Positions 24,235-33,362 of a DNA stretch of 64,000 bases are shown here, one piece after another. Under the pieces are notes generated by a model. It was given only the letters and a program-made list of their open reading frames with translations. It was not told the origin of the DNA and did not search any database. The stretch comes from an uncultured Bacteroidia bacterium (GTDB taxonomy: Bacteria > Bacteroidota > Bacteroidia > Bacteroidales > Prolixibacteraceae): assembly GCA_903923905.1 (NCBI GenBank), contig CAIXZH010000092.1:45465-109464 (forward strand). The letters run 5' to 3'. The position numbers were made by a program, and so were the translations under genes. How positions within the stretch are numbered: position 1 is the stretch's first letter; each line of letters starts with the position of its first letter.

Positions 24235-25068
24235 ATGAATAACGAGCAACTTTTCGGGAACATCCAAAAAAAAGGGTCGTTCCTCTGTGTGGGACTTGAC
24301 ACTGATATCCGTAAAATACCCGCTTTTTTGCTGGATACGACCGATCCCATGTTTGCCTTTAACAAGGAAATCATTGATGCAACAGCACCATTTACAATAG
24401 CTTATAAACCAAATCTGGCCTTTTATGAATCTGAAGGTCTGGAAGGTTGGCGCAGTCTCGAAAAAACCGTCCATTACCTGCATGAAAATTACCCGGATAT
24501 CTACCTGATTGCAGATGCCAAACGGGGTGATATTGGGAATACCTCCGCGATGTACGCCCGGGCATTTTTCGAAAAGATGTCATTTGATGCCGTCACAGTG
24601 GCTCCATACATGGGTGAGGATTCAGTTAAGCCTTTTCTGGGCTACGAAGGGAAACGCGTGGTTCTGCTTGCATTAACCTCAAATAAAGGAGCTTATGATT
24701 TTCAATTTGGAAAAGATGATGCTACCGGTGAAAAGCTATTCGAGAAGGTGCTCCGGATATCCCAGGATTGGGGGAGCTCCGAAGATATCATTTACGTGAT
24801 CGGGGCCACAAAGGCTGAAGAACTTGAAGGAATCCGCAAGATTGTACCCTCACACTTCCTTTTGGTTCCGGGAGTTGGAGCACAGGGGGGAAGCCTGCAG
24901 GAAGTGGCAAGATATGGTTTAAACGAACAATGTGGATTGCTTGTAAACTCTTCCAGAGCGATTATCTATGCTTCCAATGAAGAAGATTTCGCGGTTAAGG
25001 CAGGTGAAAGTGCCAGGGAGACCAGGGATGAAATGTTCGAATTGCTGAAAATCAAAGGACTGCTGTAA
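24235..25068 (+). CDS. pyrF: Orotidine 5'-phosphate decarboxylase (type 2)
   Basis: This 277-residue enzyme decarboxylates OMP to UMP in pyrimidine synthesis. The catalytic Asp/Lys set is visible in [12 protein letters not shown]. Substrate- and phosphate-site elements include [38 protein letters not shown] and [10 protein letters not shown]. The length (about 275) and the PGVGAQGG form assign it to the subfamily 2 used by Bacteroidota and Actinobacteria. The gene stands alone after the prfA repeat tract. Confidence 0.96.
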   Translation: MNNEQLFGNIQKKGSFLCVGLDTDIRKIPAFLLDTTDPMFAFNKEIIDATAPFTIAYKPNLAFYESEGLEGWRSLEKTVHYLHENYPDIYLIADAKRGDIGNTSAMYARAFFEKMSFDAVTVAPYMGEDSVKPFLGYEGKRVVLLALTSNKGAYDFQFGKDDATGEKLFEKVLRISQDWGSSEDIIYVIGATKAEELEGIRKIVPSHFLLVPGVGAQGGSLQEVARYGLNEQCGLLVNSSRAIIYASNEEDFAVKAGESARETRDEMFELLKIKGLL

Positions 25069-25262
25069 TCCAGGCAGACCTTCAGTAAAAGAGGTGGTCA
25101 AAGAAGTTGAAAATAGCATTTTCACGATGAATTTGCAGCCAATTTAACGATGAAAATAGAAAAAGTCGTATTTGAAAAATAACTCATAACAATCATTATT
25201 TCAATTTGTTAATGAGTTTATTTTTTCGAATTTAATGTTAAAAAATTTAAAAAATGCGTTTT

Positions 25263-25296
25263 TTTGGGTTTTTAACCGATTAAAAAGTTATTTTTG
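25263..25296 (+). promoter_or_regulatory. Promoter of the secreted esterase gene
   Basis: TTTG (25263-25266) and TATTTTTG (25289-25296) match the Bacteroidota -33 and -7 elements with 22 bases between them. Transcription would start near 25303, about 20 bases before the ATG at 25323. Confidence 0.6.
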
Positions 25297-25322
25297 TACT
25301 TTATTCACTAACAGGACAACAT

Positions 25323-26228
25323 ATGAAAATAATAGCCCTGATTACATTTTTAAGTTTTGCAATCACCCTTTCAGCTAAAACGCCAGGAGGAAACTCACCG
25401 CTTTTGGCTCAAAAATCAAAAACTTACTCATACCTCGCCTACCTTCCTGACGGATATGACAAAACAAATGCAAAAGCTTGGCCATTAATAATTTATCTTC
25501 ATGGTAGTTCATGTAAAGGGAACAATCTCGAACGGTTAAAAAAATACGGCCCTCCGTTTTACCTCGAAAGAGGTATGGATGTTGACGCCATTGTCATCTC
25601 TCCCCAATGTCCTTCAAATAAAAATTGGACTGCCGGAAAATGGTTTGAGTCTTTTTACCAGGAGTTGAAGGATAAATATAACATTGACGAGTCCAGGGTT
25701 TATCTGACGGGAATGAGTCTTGGCGGCTTTGGCACCTGGGATATCGCCTCTCGCTATCCGGAATACTTTGCAGCCATCATGCCACTTTGTGGCGGAGGAA
25801 GACCAAATATGGTTGAGACTTTAAAAGATATTCCAACATGGGTTTTCCATGGTGAAGTAGATCGCAAAGTGAAGATCGGCCGTTCTGAAGAGATGGTTGA
25901 AGCATTACAGGAAGTCGGTTCGAAACCTATCTTTTCGGTCCTTAAAGGTCAGGGACACGGAATTCAGAAAGTTTATTCCGATCAGAATATTTACAAATGG
26001 TTGCTTAGCCAACACAAACAAGCTTATCAGCGTTTCCTGGAAATTACCTCTTTCTGGAGTCCAAAGGTCGATTCTGTGAATTCCAAAAGTACAGAAAACA
26101 GTCAACTGGTAGTTAAAGAATCGCCTTTAGTTCCATCAGATAACCAGGAAAATAAAACTGAACCAAAATCATTTTGGGATAATCTGTTCAACCGGAAACC
26201 GGCTTACAAACAGGCTACCTTGTATTAG
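25323..26228 (+). CDS. Secreted alpha/beta-hydrolase (PHB-depolymerase/dienelactone-hydrolase-like esterase)
   Basis: This 301-residue exported hydrolase has a signal peptide (residues 1-18, ending LSA). The alpha/beta-hydrolase core (about 40-235) shows the oxyanion region IIYLHGSSCKGN, the nucleophile elbow GMSLGGFGTW (Ser), an acid in FHGEVDRKV and the catalytic His in KGQGHGIQK. The last 65 residues, after QAYQRFLEI, are low-complexity and polar and have no known domain. Substrates of such esterases are usually acylated sugars or phenolic esters; none is indicated here. It is monocistronic with its own promoter and terminator. Confidence 0.8.
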   Translation: MKIIALITFLSFAITLSAKTPGGNSPLLAQKSKTYSYLAYLPDGYDKTNAKAWPLIIYLHGSSCKGNNLERLKKYGPPFYLERGMDVDAIVISPQCPSNKNWTAGKWFESFYQELKDKYNIDESRVYLTGMSLGGFGTWDIASRYPEYFAAIMPLCGGGRPNMVETLKDIPTWVFHGEVDRKVKIGRSEEMVEALQEVGSKPIFSVLKGQGHGIQKVYSDQNIYKWLLSQHKQAYQRFLEITSFWSPKVDSVNSKSTENSQLVVKESPLVPSDNQENKTEPKSFWDNLFNRKPAYKQATLY

Positions 26229-26250
26229 CAGATCACCTTAATATAAAATC

Positions 26251-26289
26251 AAAACCCTCGGAAAGCATCAGCATTCCGGGGGTTTTGAT
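26251..26289 (+). terminator. Rho-independent terminator of the esterase gene
   Basis: A 13-bp stem (AAAACCCTCGGAA with its complement, one wobble) and a short loop are followed by a T-rich stretch, 22 bases past the stop. Confidence 0.75.
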
Positions 26290-26447
26290 TTATTACCATT
26301 AGAACAGCCCCGATACAATCCCTCCCCCTCTGATTCCAATTAACTGTCAATCAATTTTTAATAAGCCATGCTGCCCTATATTTCAACATATTTCCACCCA
26401 TTTCCATATTACTAAAATCCTGTCGAAAATAATAGTCAATAATTAAT

Positions 26448-26463
26448 TTAACCATCTGGTTAA
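26448..26463. promoter_or_regulatory. Distal palindromic operator for the TetR regulator
   Basis: TTAACCATCTGGTTAA is a palindrome with 7-base arms and a 2-base centre. It repeats the arms of the proximal operator at 26520. Half-sites TGGTTAA (26469-26475) and TGGTTGA (26483-26489) lie between them. Confidence 0.7.
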
Positions 26464-26519
26464 TTTATTTGGTTAAACTATTTGGTTGATTCAAATAATT
26501 ATTATTCCTTTGTCAAATC

Positions 26520-26535
26520 TTAACCAATTGGTTAA
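26520..26535. promoter_or_regulatory. Proximal palindromic operator for the TetR regulator
   Basis: TTAACCAATTGGTTAA is a perfect 16-base palindrome 18 bases before the tetR ATG. It lies just downstream of a candidate -7 box (TTCCTTTG ending near 26512, with TTTG 20 bases upstream), where a bound repressor would block initiation. Confidence 0.75.
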
Positions 26536-26553
26536 ACCAAAAGGATAATAATA

Positions 26554-27153
26554 ATGGATAGTACAACTGAAGAGAAAATCTATGAAGCCGCACGAAAGAT
26601 ATTTGTGTTGAAGGGGATGGAGGGTGCCCGGATGCAGGAGATTGCCGATGAGGTGGGAATGAACAAAGCTCTCCTGCATTATTATTTCCGGAGCAAGGAA
26701 AAACTCTTTGAGGCGGTATTTAAAGATATCTTCACCAGATTCTTTTCCAGAATAAGGGGTGCTTTTACATCCGATCTTCCACTTAAAGAGAAACTAATCG
26801 TTTTTATAGATAACTACATCGATCTGATTGCCGCAAATCCATATGTTCCTCAATTTATAATCAATGAAATCAATCGCGATCCTAAGGTACTTAAAGCGAT
26901 GATATTTGAATCGGGGATCGGACCTCAGCAGCTTCTTGAAATATTTTTGAATGAAGTTCAAATAAATAACCAGTCAAACCTTGATCCCAGGCATATCGTG
27001 GTGAGTCTTCTTGGAATGCTTGTATTCCCCTTTGCAGGACGGCCTTTATTGCAATTGGTTTATTTTAATGACGATCAGAAGGCCTATGACCAATTTTTAA
27101 GTGAGCGAAAAGAGATTGTTAAAAATATGATGTTAAAATTTATAGAAGTATGA
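26554..27153 (+). CDS. TetR-family transcriptional regulator of the efflux operon
   Basis: This 199-residue repressor has an N-terminal helix-turn-helix (about 8-55) with AARKIFVLKGMEGARMQEIA, then VGMNKALLHYYFRSKEKLF, the classic TetR DNA-binding pattern. The C-terminal ligand-binding part is all-helical and ends near residue 199. It is the first gene of a seven-gene efflux operon and overlaps the tolC-family start by four bases (ATGA). Two palindromes and extra half-sites upstream suggest autorepression and control of the whole operon. The layout parallels CecR with ybhGFSR in Enterobacteria. The inducer is unknown. Confidence 0.9.
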   Translation: MDSTTEEKIYEAARKIFVLKGMEGARMQEIADEVGMNKALLHYYFRSKEKLFEAVFKDIFTRFFSRIRGAFTSDLPLKEKLIVFIDNYIDLIAANPYVPQFIINEINRDPKVLKAMIFESGIGPQQLLEIFLNEVQINNQSNLDPRHIVVSLLGMLVFPFAGRPLLQLVYFNDDQKAYDQFLSERKEIVKNMMLKFIEV

Positions 27154-28418
27154 GAAGATCACTGTTATTTTTGTTTTTCACCATTGTGGTTTCATGGTCG
27201 TATGGACAGACCTTAAGTCTGGACAGCTGCCAGGTAATGGCGCGAAGGAATCACCCTTTATTGAGACAAGCCGGAATCATAGACCAGATATCAGAACTCC
27301 GGCAGCAGAACATCCAGACCTTAAACCTTCCGCAATTTGACCTGACAGGAAGAGCTTCGTGGCAATCGGATGTGACCAAACTGGCCATCAAATTACCAGC
27401 CAATATCACGATGCCAAAGATGCCGTCACAGGATCAGTACAAGGCTTATCTCGATATCCGTCAGAAAATTTATGACGGAGGTGTTGCCAAAAAGAGTAAA
27501 GAACTGGAAGAAGCTGACCGGTTAGTTTCTAATCAGCAGATCGAAACCGAATTGTACAAAATTAAGGAAACTGTCAACACACTCTATTTTAATGCCCTGG
27601 TCATCCGGGAAAATCTAAAAATTGTTGACCTTAAAAAAAACACCCTCGATGAACAGATTAAAACGGTGGGATCAGCCGTGACCAATGGGGTTGCATTACC
27701 CAACGAACTTGACCAGCTTAGGGCCGAAAGATTGTTAACTGACCAGCAGGATGAGGAATTGAATTCGACCTTTCATACCACCTGTGCGCTACTCGAAATA
27801 GTAACGGGCACATCCATCCCTGTTCAAACAATTTTTTCGGTACCTAAGTCTTTAACCATCGAAAATAATACAGATTTCGGACGACCTGAGATCACTTTGT
27901 TTAACCTTCAGAAAGCAAAAATCGATAAAAATGAGGAGCTCCTGAAAGACTCTCACAAACCTTTCCTTTACGCATTCGGTCAGGCCGGATATGGTCGTCC
28001 GGGACTTAATATGCTGGAAAACAATTTTACCGACTGGTATATGTTTGGTGCAGGATTGTCCTGGAACCTATGGGACTGGCATAAGAATCGCCGGGACCGA
28101 TCCTCCCTTCTGCTTCAAAAGGATATAATCAATACAAACCTTGAGAATTTCAACCGATCACTGAAAATGTCGCTCAACCAGGAAGCCAATAATGCTCAAA
28201 AGTATAAAAAGTTGATTATTACAGATGAACAATTGGTGATCATCAAAGATCAGATAACAAATCGCTCAGCCTCGTCACTTAAAAACGGGGTAATTACATC
28301 GGCCGATTATATCCGCGATCTGAATGCCGCACTTCAGGCAAAGGCAAATCTGGAAACCCATAAGGTGCAGTTGGTGCAGGCTTCCGTGAATTTCCAGACC
28401 ATCAGGGGAAATAAGTAA
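27150..28418 (+). CDS. TolC-family outer-membrane efflux channel
   Basis: This 422-residue protein has a signal peptide (ending SYGQ) and the two coiled-coil halves of the outer-membrane-factor fold. The repeat-like segments are LSLDSCQVMARRNHPLL with ELRQQNIQTLNLPQF in the first half, and ITLFNLQKAKIDKNEELL with FNRSLKMSLNQEANNAQKYKK in the second. It provides the outer-membrane exit for the ABC pump encoded downstream. The start overlaps the tetR stop by four bases. It is slightly shorter than enteric TolC. Confidence 0.88.
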   Translation: MRRSLLFLFFTIVVSWSYGQTLSLDSCQVMARRNHPLLRQAGIIDQISELRQQNIQTLNLPQFDLTGRASWQSDVTKLAIKLPANITMPKMPSQDQYKAYLDIRQKIYDGGVAKKSKELEEADRLVSNQQIETELYKIKETVNTLYFNALVIRENLKIVDLKKNTLDEQIKTVGSAVTNGVALPNELDQLRAERLLTDQQDEELNSTFHTTCALLEIVTGTSIPVQTIFSVPKSLTIENNTDFGRPEITLFNLQKAKIDKNEELLKDSHKPFLYAFGQAGYGRPGLNMLENNFTDWYMFGAGLSWNLWDWHKNRRDRSSLLLQKDIINTNLENFNRSLKMSLNQEANNAQKYKKLIITDEQLVIIKDQITNRSASSLKNGVITSADYIRDLNAALQAKANLETHKVQLVQASVNFQTIRGNK

Positions 28419-28476
28419 CTAACAGTAAATCAGGCAGTAAATTACATAAAATATTCAAAACCAAAAATCTTATAAA

Positions 28477-29367
28477 ATGATAACCATCCGAAAAATGAAA
28501 ACACTTTTATTTTTGTCATTGATATTAATTCTCGGAGCTTGTTCGACGAATCAAACCAAGTCCGATGCGTTTGGAAATTTCGAAACAGATGAAGTTATTA
28601 TCTCTTCAGAAAATAGCGGAAAAATACTGATGACCGCCTTTGCGGAGGGTGAAAAGGTTGCAAAGGGTGCAATCATGGCAGTCACTGATACGGTCAATAT
28701 GGTGCTTCAGAGGGACCAGCTGATGGCCCAGAAAGCATCGGTTTTGGCGGAAAAAGCGGGGCTTTTTGCCCAGATAGCTGTTTCAGATCAGCTGATTGTT
28801 AATGTTCAGAAGGATCAGGCCAGAATTCGGAAAATGATTGCCGACGGCGCCGCAACACCCAAACAAATGGATGATGTTGACGGGCAGATTGCCCTGGCTG
28901 AAAAACAGAAGAAAGCGTATGCTGCGCAGATCATGGCCACGGAAAGACGTGGTGAAGCCATTGAGGCTCAAATTTCGGTTCTAAATGAACGAATTGGAGT
29001 TTCCGTTGTGAAAGCCCCTATTTCAGGTACTATTCTTGAGAAATATTCGCTTACCGGTGAATTGGCAACACCTGGAAAACCACTCTATAAAATGGCCAAT
29101 ATCGACAGCCTGATTCTCCGGATTTATGTCAGTGGTCCGCAATTAACCCAGGTAAAAACGGGAAATCAGGTTAAAGTATTCATCGACAGCACAAACGGCA
29201 TAAAAGAACTCTCGGGAAAGGTTGAGTGGGTATCGTCTGATGCTGAGTTTACCCCCAAAATTATTGAAACTCGTGAAGAGCGTGTAAAACTGGTTTATGC
29301 GGTGAAAGTCAGGGTACCCAATGACGGAACTCTAAAAATCGGGATGCCCGGGGAAATTAAATTCTAA
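28477..29367 (+). CDS. HlyD-family periplasmic adaptor lipoprotein
   Basis: This 296-residue membrane-fusion protein has a lipoprotein signal with lipobox LGAC (Cys near residue 21). It has a split biotinyl-lipoyl domain (about 45-75 and 175-205; VKAPISGTILEKYSLTGE) separated by a long coiled coil (about 75-165), then a beta-barrel domain. It bridges the ABC permeases and the TolC-like channel, as YbhG does. Met7 (28495) is an equally good start because the n-region of the signal begins there. Confidence 0.88.
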   Translation: MITIRKMKTLLFLSLILILGACSTNQTKSDAFGNFETDEVIISSENSGKILMTAFAEGEKVAKGAIMAVTDTVNMVLQRDQLMAQKASVLAEKAGLFAQIAVSDQLIVNVQKDQARIRKMIADGAATPKQMDDVDGQIALAEKQKKAYAAQIMATERRGEAIEAQISVLNERIGVSVVKAPISGTILEKYSLTGELATPGKPLYKMANIDSLILRIYVSGPQLTQVKTGNQVKVFIDSTNGIKELSGKVEWVSSDAEFTPKIIETREERVKLVYAVKVRVPNDGTLKIGMPGEIKF

Positions 29368-29381
29368 TATCGGCTCCTAAA

Positions 29382-30299
29382 ATGATTGAAGTCAAAGATT
29401 TGCATAAACAATACGGTGATATTGTCGCACTCGACAAGATTTCACTTTCAGTCGGGAAAGGTGAACTTTTCGGATTGATTGGACCTGACGGTGCCGGCAA
29501 AACTTCGCTGATGCGCATTCTCATGTCGTTGCTGCTACCCAATGGCGGCAAAGCCACCATGAGCGGCCTTGATGTTGTCGCCGATTATAAAAAGATCAGG
29601 CTGATAACCGGTTATATGCCAGGAAGATTTTCGCTTTACCCGGATCTGACAGTTGAAGAGAACCTGAAATTTTTTGCTACTGTGTTTGGAACCACTATTG
29701 AGGAGAACTACTATTTAATAAAGGATATCTATCAGCAAATAGAGCCGTTCAAAACGCGCCGGGCCGGAAAACTCTCGGGCGGGATGAAGCAAAAGCTAGC
29801 TCTTTCGTGCGCCCTGATTCATAAACCCGAGATTCTAATTCTGGATGAGCCTACAACGGGTGTGGATGCAGTATCGCGGAAAGAGTTCTGGGAAATGCTT
29901 AAGCGACTCAATAATATGGGAATAACTATACTCGTGTCAACACCTTACATGGACGAAGCTTCTCTGTGCGACAGGATTGCCCTAATTCAGCAGGGAAGTC
30001 TGATGTCTGTGGCCACACCGAAAGAGATGACCGGTTCATTTCCTGAAGATCTTTGGGCTGTTCGGACCAGGAAGATTTACGACACTTCAAAGTTCCTCGA
30101 GAAACTCCCATCAGTAATTTCGGTAAATAGTTTTGGACAGGTTTTACACCTAGTCACTCAAAAAGGGAGGCACACCTCCGGATCGGTTCAAAAATTTTTG
30201 TCGGATCAGGGTGAACTGGAAATTTCAGTGACCCCTATGGAAGCAACCATTGAAGATGTTTTTATCCTGTTAATGAATCACCATAACCACAGACAATGA
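29382..30299 (+). CDS. ABC transporter ATP-binding protein 1 (YbhF N-half-like)
   Basis: This 305-residue nucleotide-binding subunit has Walker A GPDGAGKTSL, signature LSGGMKQKLAL, Walker B LILDEPTTGVD and the switch region STPYMDEASL (Thr-Pro in place of the usual Thr-His). A C-terminal extension of about 80 residues follows the core, as in drug and antibiotic exporters. Together with the next gene it corresponds to the two halves of the fused YbhF protein. Its stop overlaps the next start by four bases. Confidence 0.92.
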   Translation: MIEVKDLHKQYGDIVALDKISLSVGKGELFGLIGPDGAGKTSLMRILMSLLLPNGGKATMSGLDVVADYKKIRLITGYMPGRFSLYPDLTVEENLKFFATVFGTTIEENYYLIKDIYQQIEPFKTRRAGKLSGGMKQKLALSCALIHKPEILILDEPTTGVDAVSRKEFWEMLKRLNNMGITILVSTPYMDEASLCDRIALIQQGSLMSVATPKEMTGSFPEDLWAVRTRKIYDTSKFLEKLPSVISVNSFGQVLHLVTQKGRHTSGSVQKFLSDQGELEISVTPMEATIEDVFILLMNHHNHRQ

Positions 30300-31024
30300 T
30301 TACAAGTGAACCTGTTATTACCGTTAAAAATATGGTTAAGAAGTTCGGAAACTTCGTAGCAAATGACAATCTAAATTTTGAGGTTTACAAAGGGGAGATC
30401 TTTGGGTTTATTGGCGCAAACGGAGCCGGTAAAACAACAGCTATCCGGATTCTGTGTGGTCTCTCCACTCCGACCTCAGGAGTAATGAAGGTCGCAGGAT
30501 ATGACATTTACCGGCAGACCGAAAAGATCAAACAGAACATCGGTTATATGAGCCAGAAGTTCTCACTTTACGAAGATTTGACCATTTATGAGAATATCCG
30601 GTTTTACGGTGGTATATATGGGATGAACATGGCTGAACGTAAAGCAAGAACTGCAGAAATGCTTGAAAGACTTGAGCTTACGGAGTACGAAAATCGTAAA
30701 ATCGGTGACTTGCCATTAGGTTGGAAACAAAAACTCGCCTTTTCAATTGCGATATTACACAATCCCAAAATTGTTTTTCTTGATGAACCGACCGGTGGAG
30801 TCGATCCAATTACCCGGCGCCAATTCTGGAACCTGATCTATGAAGCTGTTGAGAAGGGGATCACCGTCTTCGTTACGACCCATTATATGGACGAGGCTGA
30901 ATATTGTGACCGGGTATCGATCATGGCTGACGGGAAGATTGTTGCGCTGGATACTCCTCAAAAACTTAAAGAGCAGTATAATGCCAGCAATATGGATGAA
31001 GTATTTTTAAAAATTGCCCGATGA
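30296..31024 (+). CDS. ABC transporter ATP-binding protein 2 with degenerate signature motif
   Basis: This 242-residue nucleotide-binding subunit has intact Walker A (GANGAGKTTA), Walker B (IVFLDEPTGGVD) and H-loop (VTTHYMDEAE). The ABC signature is degenerate, reading LPLGWKQKLAF in place of LSGGQ. With the preceding subunit it probably forms an asymmetric heterodimer with one canonical and one impaired ATP site. It lacks the C-terminal extension of its partner. Confidence 0.9.
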   Translation: MITSEPVITVKNMVKKFGNFVANDNLNFEVYKGEIFGFIGANGAGKTTAIRILCGLSTPTSGVMKVAGYDIYRQTEKIKQNIGYMSQKFSLYEDLTIYENIRFYGGIYGMNMAERKARTAEMLERLELTEYENRKIGDLPLGWKQKLAFSIAILHNPKIVFLDEPTGGVDPITRRQFWNLIYEAVEKGITVFVTTHYMDEAEYCDRVSIMADGKIVALDTPQKLKEQYNASNMDEVFLKIAR

Positions 31025-31080
31025 AAGGAACCCCGGGAAACGGGGAATTTCATTGAGCCAAAAAATATAAATAATAACGG

Positions 31081-32187
31081 ATGAACAGATTTCTTGCCTT
31101 TCTCCAAAAGGAGTTTCACCATATTTTCCGCGATCCGCGAACACTGGTCATTTTGTTCGGAATCCCGATAGCCCAGCTTTTGCTGTTTGGTTTTGTGCTT
31201 ACCAATGAAGTGCGTAATGTTAAGATCGGGGTTGTTGACCATTCAAAAGACTACCTCAGCATACGCATGACTCAAAGGTTATTATCTTCCGGATTTTTTC
31301 AGCTGGCAGCCACCCCATCATCGGAAAGCGAATACGAGGGCTTATTCAGAAGCGGCAAGGTTAAGGAAATTATCGTTTTTGAGCCTGATTTTGGGCGTCG
31401 GATCATGAAGGAAGGGAAAGCCGGAATTCAGTTAATTGCCGATGCTTCAGAACCCAATGCAGCACAACTTATTGTGAATTATACGACTGCAATTGCCAAT
31501 GGTTTCGTCAAGGACGAATTCGGTCAGAACCAGAAACTCCCGGGCGTGGATATCAAGGTAAGGATGCTTTTCAATGAAGATATGCGCGATGCCTACAATT
31601 TTATTCCCGGGTTAATCGCAGTAATCCTGATGCTCATCTCTGCCATGATGACTGCAATCACAATTACGCGGGAAAAGGAGACCGGGACCATGGAGATCCT
31701 ACTCGCTTCGCCGTTGAAACCCATCCAGATTATTCTCGGGAAGGTGGTTCCATATATGATTCTCTCTATTGTCAATGCGCTGGTTGTCCTTCTTTTGGGA
31801 TATTTTGTTTTCGAAGTCCCTGTTGTGGGAAGTCTGGCCTTATTGTTAGGCGAAATTCTTCTGTTCATCTTTCTGGCACTCTCCCTGGGTATTCTGATTT
31901 CAACATTTGTAGACAATCAGGTAACAGCGCTGGCCATGTCGGGATTCGTACTGATGTTGCCCAGCATCCTCCTTTCTGGATTTATCTTTCCGGTAAAGAA
32001 TATGCCAGTACCTCTGCAGATTTTGTCAAATGTGATCCCTCCGAGGTGGTTTATCGAGATTAACCGGACAGTGATGCTCAAGGGGGGCGGACTCGGGGCT
32101 ATCTGGCCCAACACGCTTATCCTGCTGGGAATGTCAGTGCTTTTTATTTTTATCAGTATCCGGAAATTTAAAATCCGTCTTCAATAA
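31081..32187 (+). CDS. ABC-2 type permease 1 (YbhS-like)
   Basis: This 368-residue inner-membrane protein has one N-terminal helix (about 21-43), a large periplasmic loop (about 45-165) and five C-terminal helices (about 175-365), the usual ABC2_membrane topology. It contains ITREKETGTMEILLASPLKP, the conserved coupling-helix stretch of this family. The 56-base gap before it contains a small GC hairpin (31031-31045). It pairs with the next gene. Confidence 0.9.
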   Translation: MNRFLAFLQKEFHHIFRDPRTLVILFGIPIAQLLLFGFVLTNEVRNVKIGVVDHSKDYLSIRMTQRLLSSGFFQLAATPSSESEYEGLFRSGKVKEIIVFEPDFGRRIMKEGKAGIQLIADASEPNAAQLIVNYTTAIANGFVKDEFGQNQKLPGVDIKVRMLFNEDMRDAYNFIPGLIAVILMLISAMMTAITITREKETGTMEILLASPLKPIQIILGKVVPYMILSIVNALVVLLLGYFVFEVPVVGSLALLLGEILLFIFLALSLGILISTFVDNQVTALAMSGFVLMLPSILLSGFIFPVKNMPVPLQILSNVIPPRWFIEINRTVMLKGGGLGAIWPNTLILLGMSVLFIFISIRKFKIRLQ

Positions 32188-32193
32188 CCGACT

Positions 32194-33309
32194 ATGCGAA
32201 CATTATTTTATATTCTACAGAAAGAGTTTATCCAGATTTTTCGTAACAAATCGATGTTGCCAATCATATTTGTGATGCCGCTGGTGCAAATGCTCGTCCT
32301 TGTTTTTGCAGCGACCAACGAACTGCGGCAAGTCGATCTGGCGATCGTCGATTTTGATCATTCGGTCTCTTCACGGGAGATGGTGGCCGGAATCAAGGGA
32401 AATCCATTTTTTAAGGTGAGGCAGAATCCTGAAAATACGACAGATGCCGAAAATCTACTGATCGGGAATAAAATAGATCTTGCCCTGGTTATCCCAAGGT
32501 ATTTCGACAAAGATCTAAAAACGAACAAACATGCAGATGTACAGGTACTTGTTGACGCAGTGAACGGAAATGCTGCGCAGCTTTCTTTGGGATACCTCTC
32601 AACAGTTATCGGATCATACAGCGCGAGTGTGTTGAACAGCGGGGTTAAACCGGTATTCCGGCCTATGAAAACCGTTGATATAAAACCTACCTACTGGTTT
32701 AATCCGGAGCTTAATTACAAATATTATATGGCACCGGGGATTCTCGTGGTCTTAATTACCGTGGTCGGGATGTTGCTCGGTGGGATGAACCTTGTCCGGG
32801 AAAAAGAGCTGGGAACCATCGAACAGATCAACGTTACTCCACTCAAAAAATGGCAGTTCATTGCAGGTAAGCTCCTCCCCTTCCTCGTTATCGGCCTTTT
32901 TGATCTTGGGTTTGGATTGCTGGTGGCACGGCTGGCCTTTAATATTCCCATACGGGGAAGTTTATTATTGCTCTTCAGCCTGGCATCAATTTACCTGGTC
33001 CTGGTATTGTCCTGGGGATTATTTATCTCAACGATCAGTGATACACAGCAACAGGCCACGTTTGTCGCCTTTTTTTCACTGATAGTCTTTATCATGATGA
33101 GCGGGCTATTTACACCAGTAGAAAGTATGCCCGACTGGGCGCAGAAGCTCGATTTTATTAATCCACTCTATTATTTCGTTAAGATTATGCGGAGCGTACT
33201 TTTGAAGGGATCTAATTTTGCCGATATTTTCAACGAGTTTGCGGCCTTATCGGTTTTTGCAGCCTCCCTCTTTGGGCTGGCAATCTTCCGGTACCGGAAG
33301 ACTTCATAG
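32194..33309 (+). CDS. ABC-2 type permease 2 (YbhR-like)
   Basis: This 371-residue inner-membrane protein has the same topology as the preceding permease: one N-terminal helix, a large extracytoplasmic loop, then five helices. The coupling segment reads LVREKELGTIEQINVTPLKK. It starts six bases after its partner and is the last gene of the efflux operon, which ends at the hairpin at 33312. Such pumps export drugs, lipids or cations; the substrate here is unknown. Confidence 0.9.
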   Translation: MRTLFYILQKEFIQIFRNKSMLPIIFVMPLVQMLVLVFAATNELRQVDLAIVDFDHSVSSREMVAGIKGNPFFKVRQNPENTTDAENLLIGNKIDLALVIPRYFDKDLKTNKHADVQVLVDAVNGNAAQLSLGYLSTVIGSYSASVLNSGVKPVFRPMKTVDIKPTYWFNPELNYKYYMAPGILVVLITVVGMLLGGMNLVREKELGTIEQINVTPLKKWQFIAGKLLPFLVIGLFDLGFGLLVARLAFNIPIRGSLLLLFSLASIYLVLVLSWGLFISTISDTQQQATFVAFFSLIVFIMMSGLFTPVESMPDWAQKLDFINPLYYFVKIMRSVLLKGSNFADIFNEFAALSVFAASLFGLAIFRYRKTS

Positions 33310-33311
33310 AG

Positions 33312-33362
33312 AAAAATGATAATGGAGGGTGCAAAATCCTGCACCCTCTATTATCATTTTTT
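33312..33362. terminator. Bidirectional terminator between the efflux operon and a convergent membrane-protein gene
   Basis: A stem of about 22 bp with one mismatch and a 6-base loop has an A run on its left and a T run on its right, so it can act in both directions. The stop codon and last codons of the minus-strand gene at 33354 lie inside its right arm. Confidence 0.88.

Larger units (their letters stand above)
26229..26553. other. Intergenic region carrying terminator and tetR operator
   Basis: This 325-base stretch holds no gene. Its left end has the esterase terminator and its right third holds two palindromic operators with intervening half-sites. The part between about 26290 and 26445 shows nothing recognisable. 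Confidence 0.6.

Noticed and set aside
30296..31024. Pseudogene status for the second ABC ATPase
   Set aside because: Only the signature motif is changed; Walker A, Walker B and H-loop are intact and the frame is full length.
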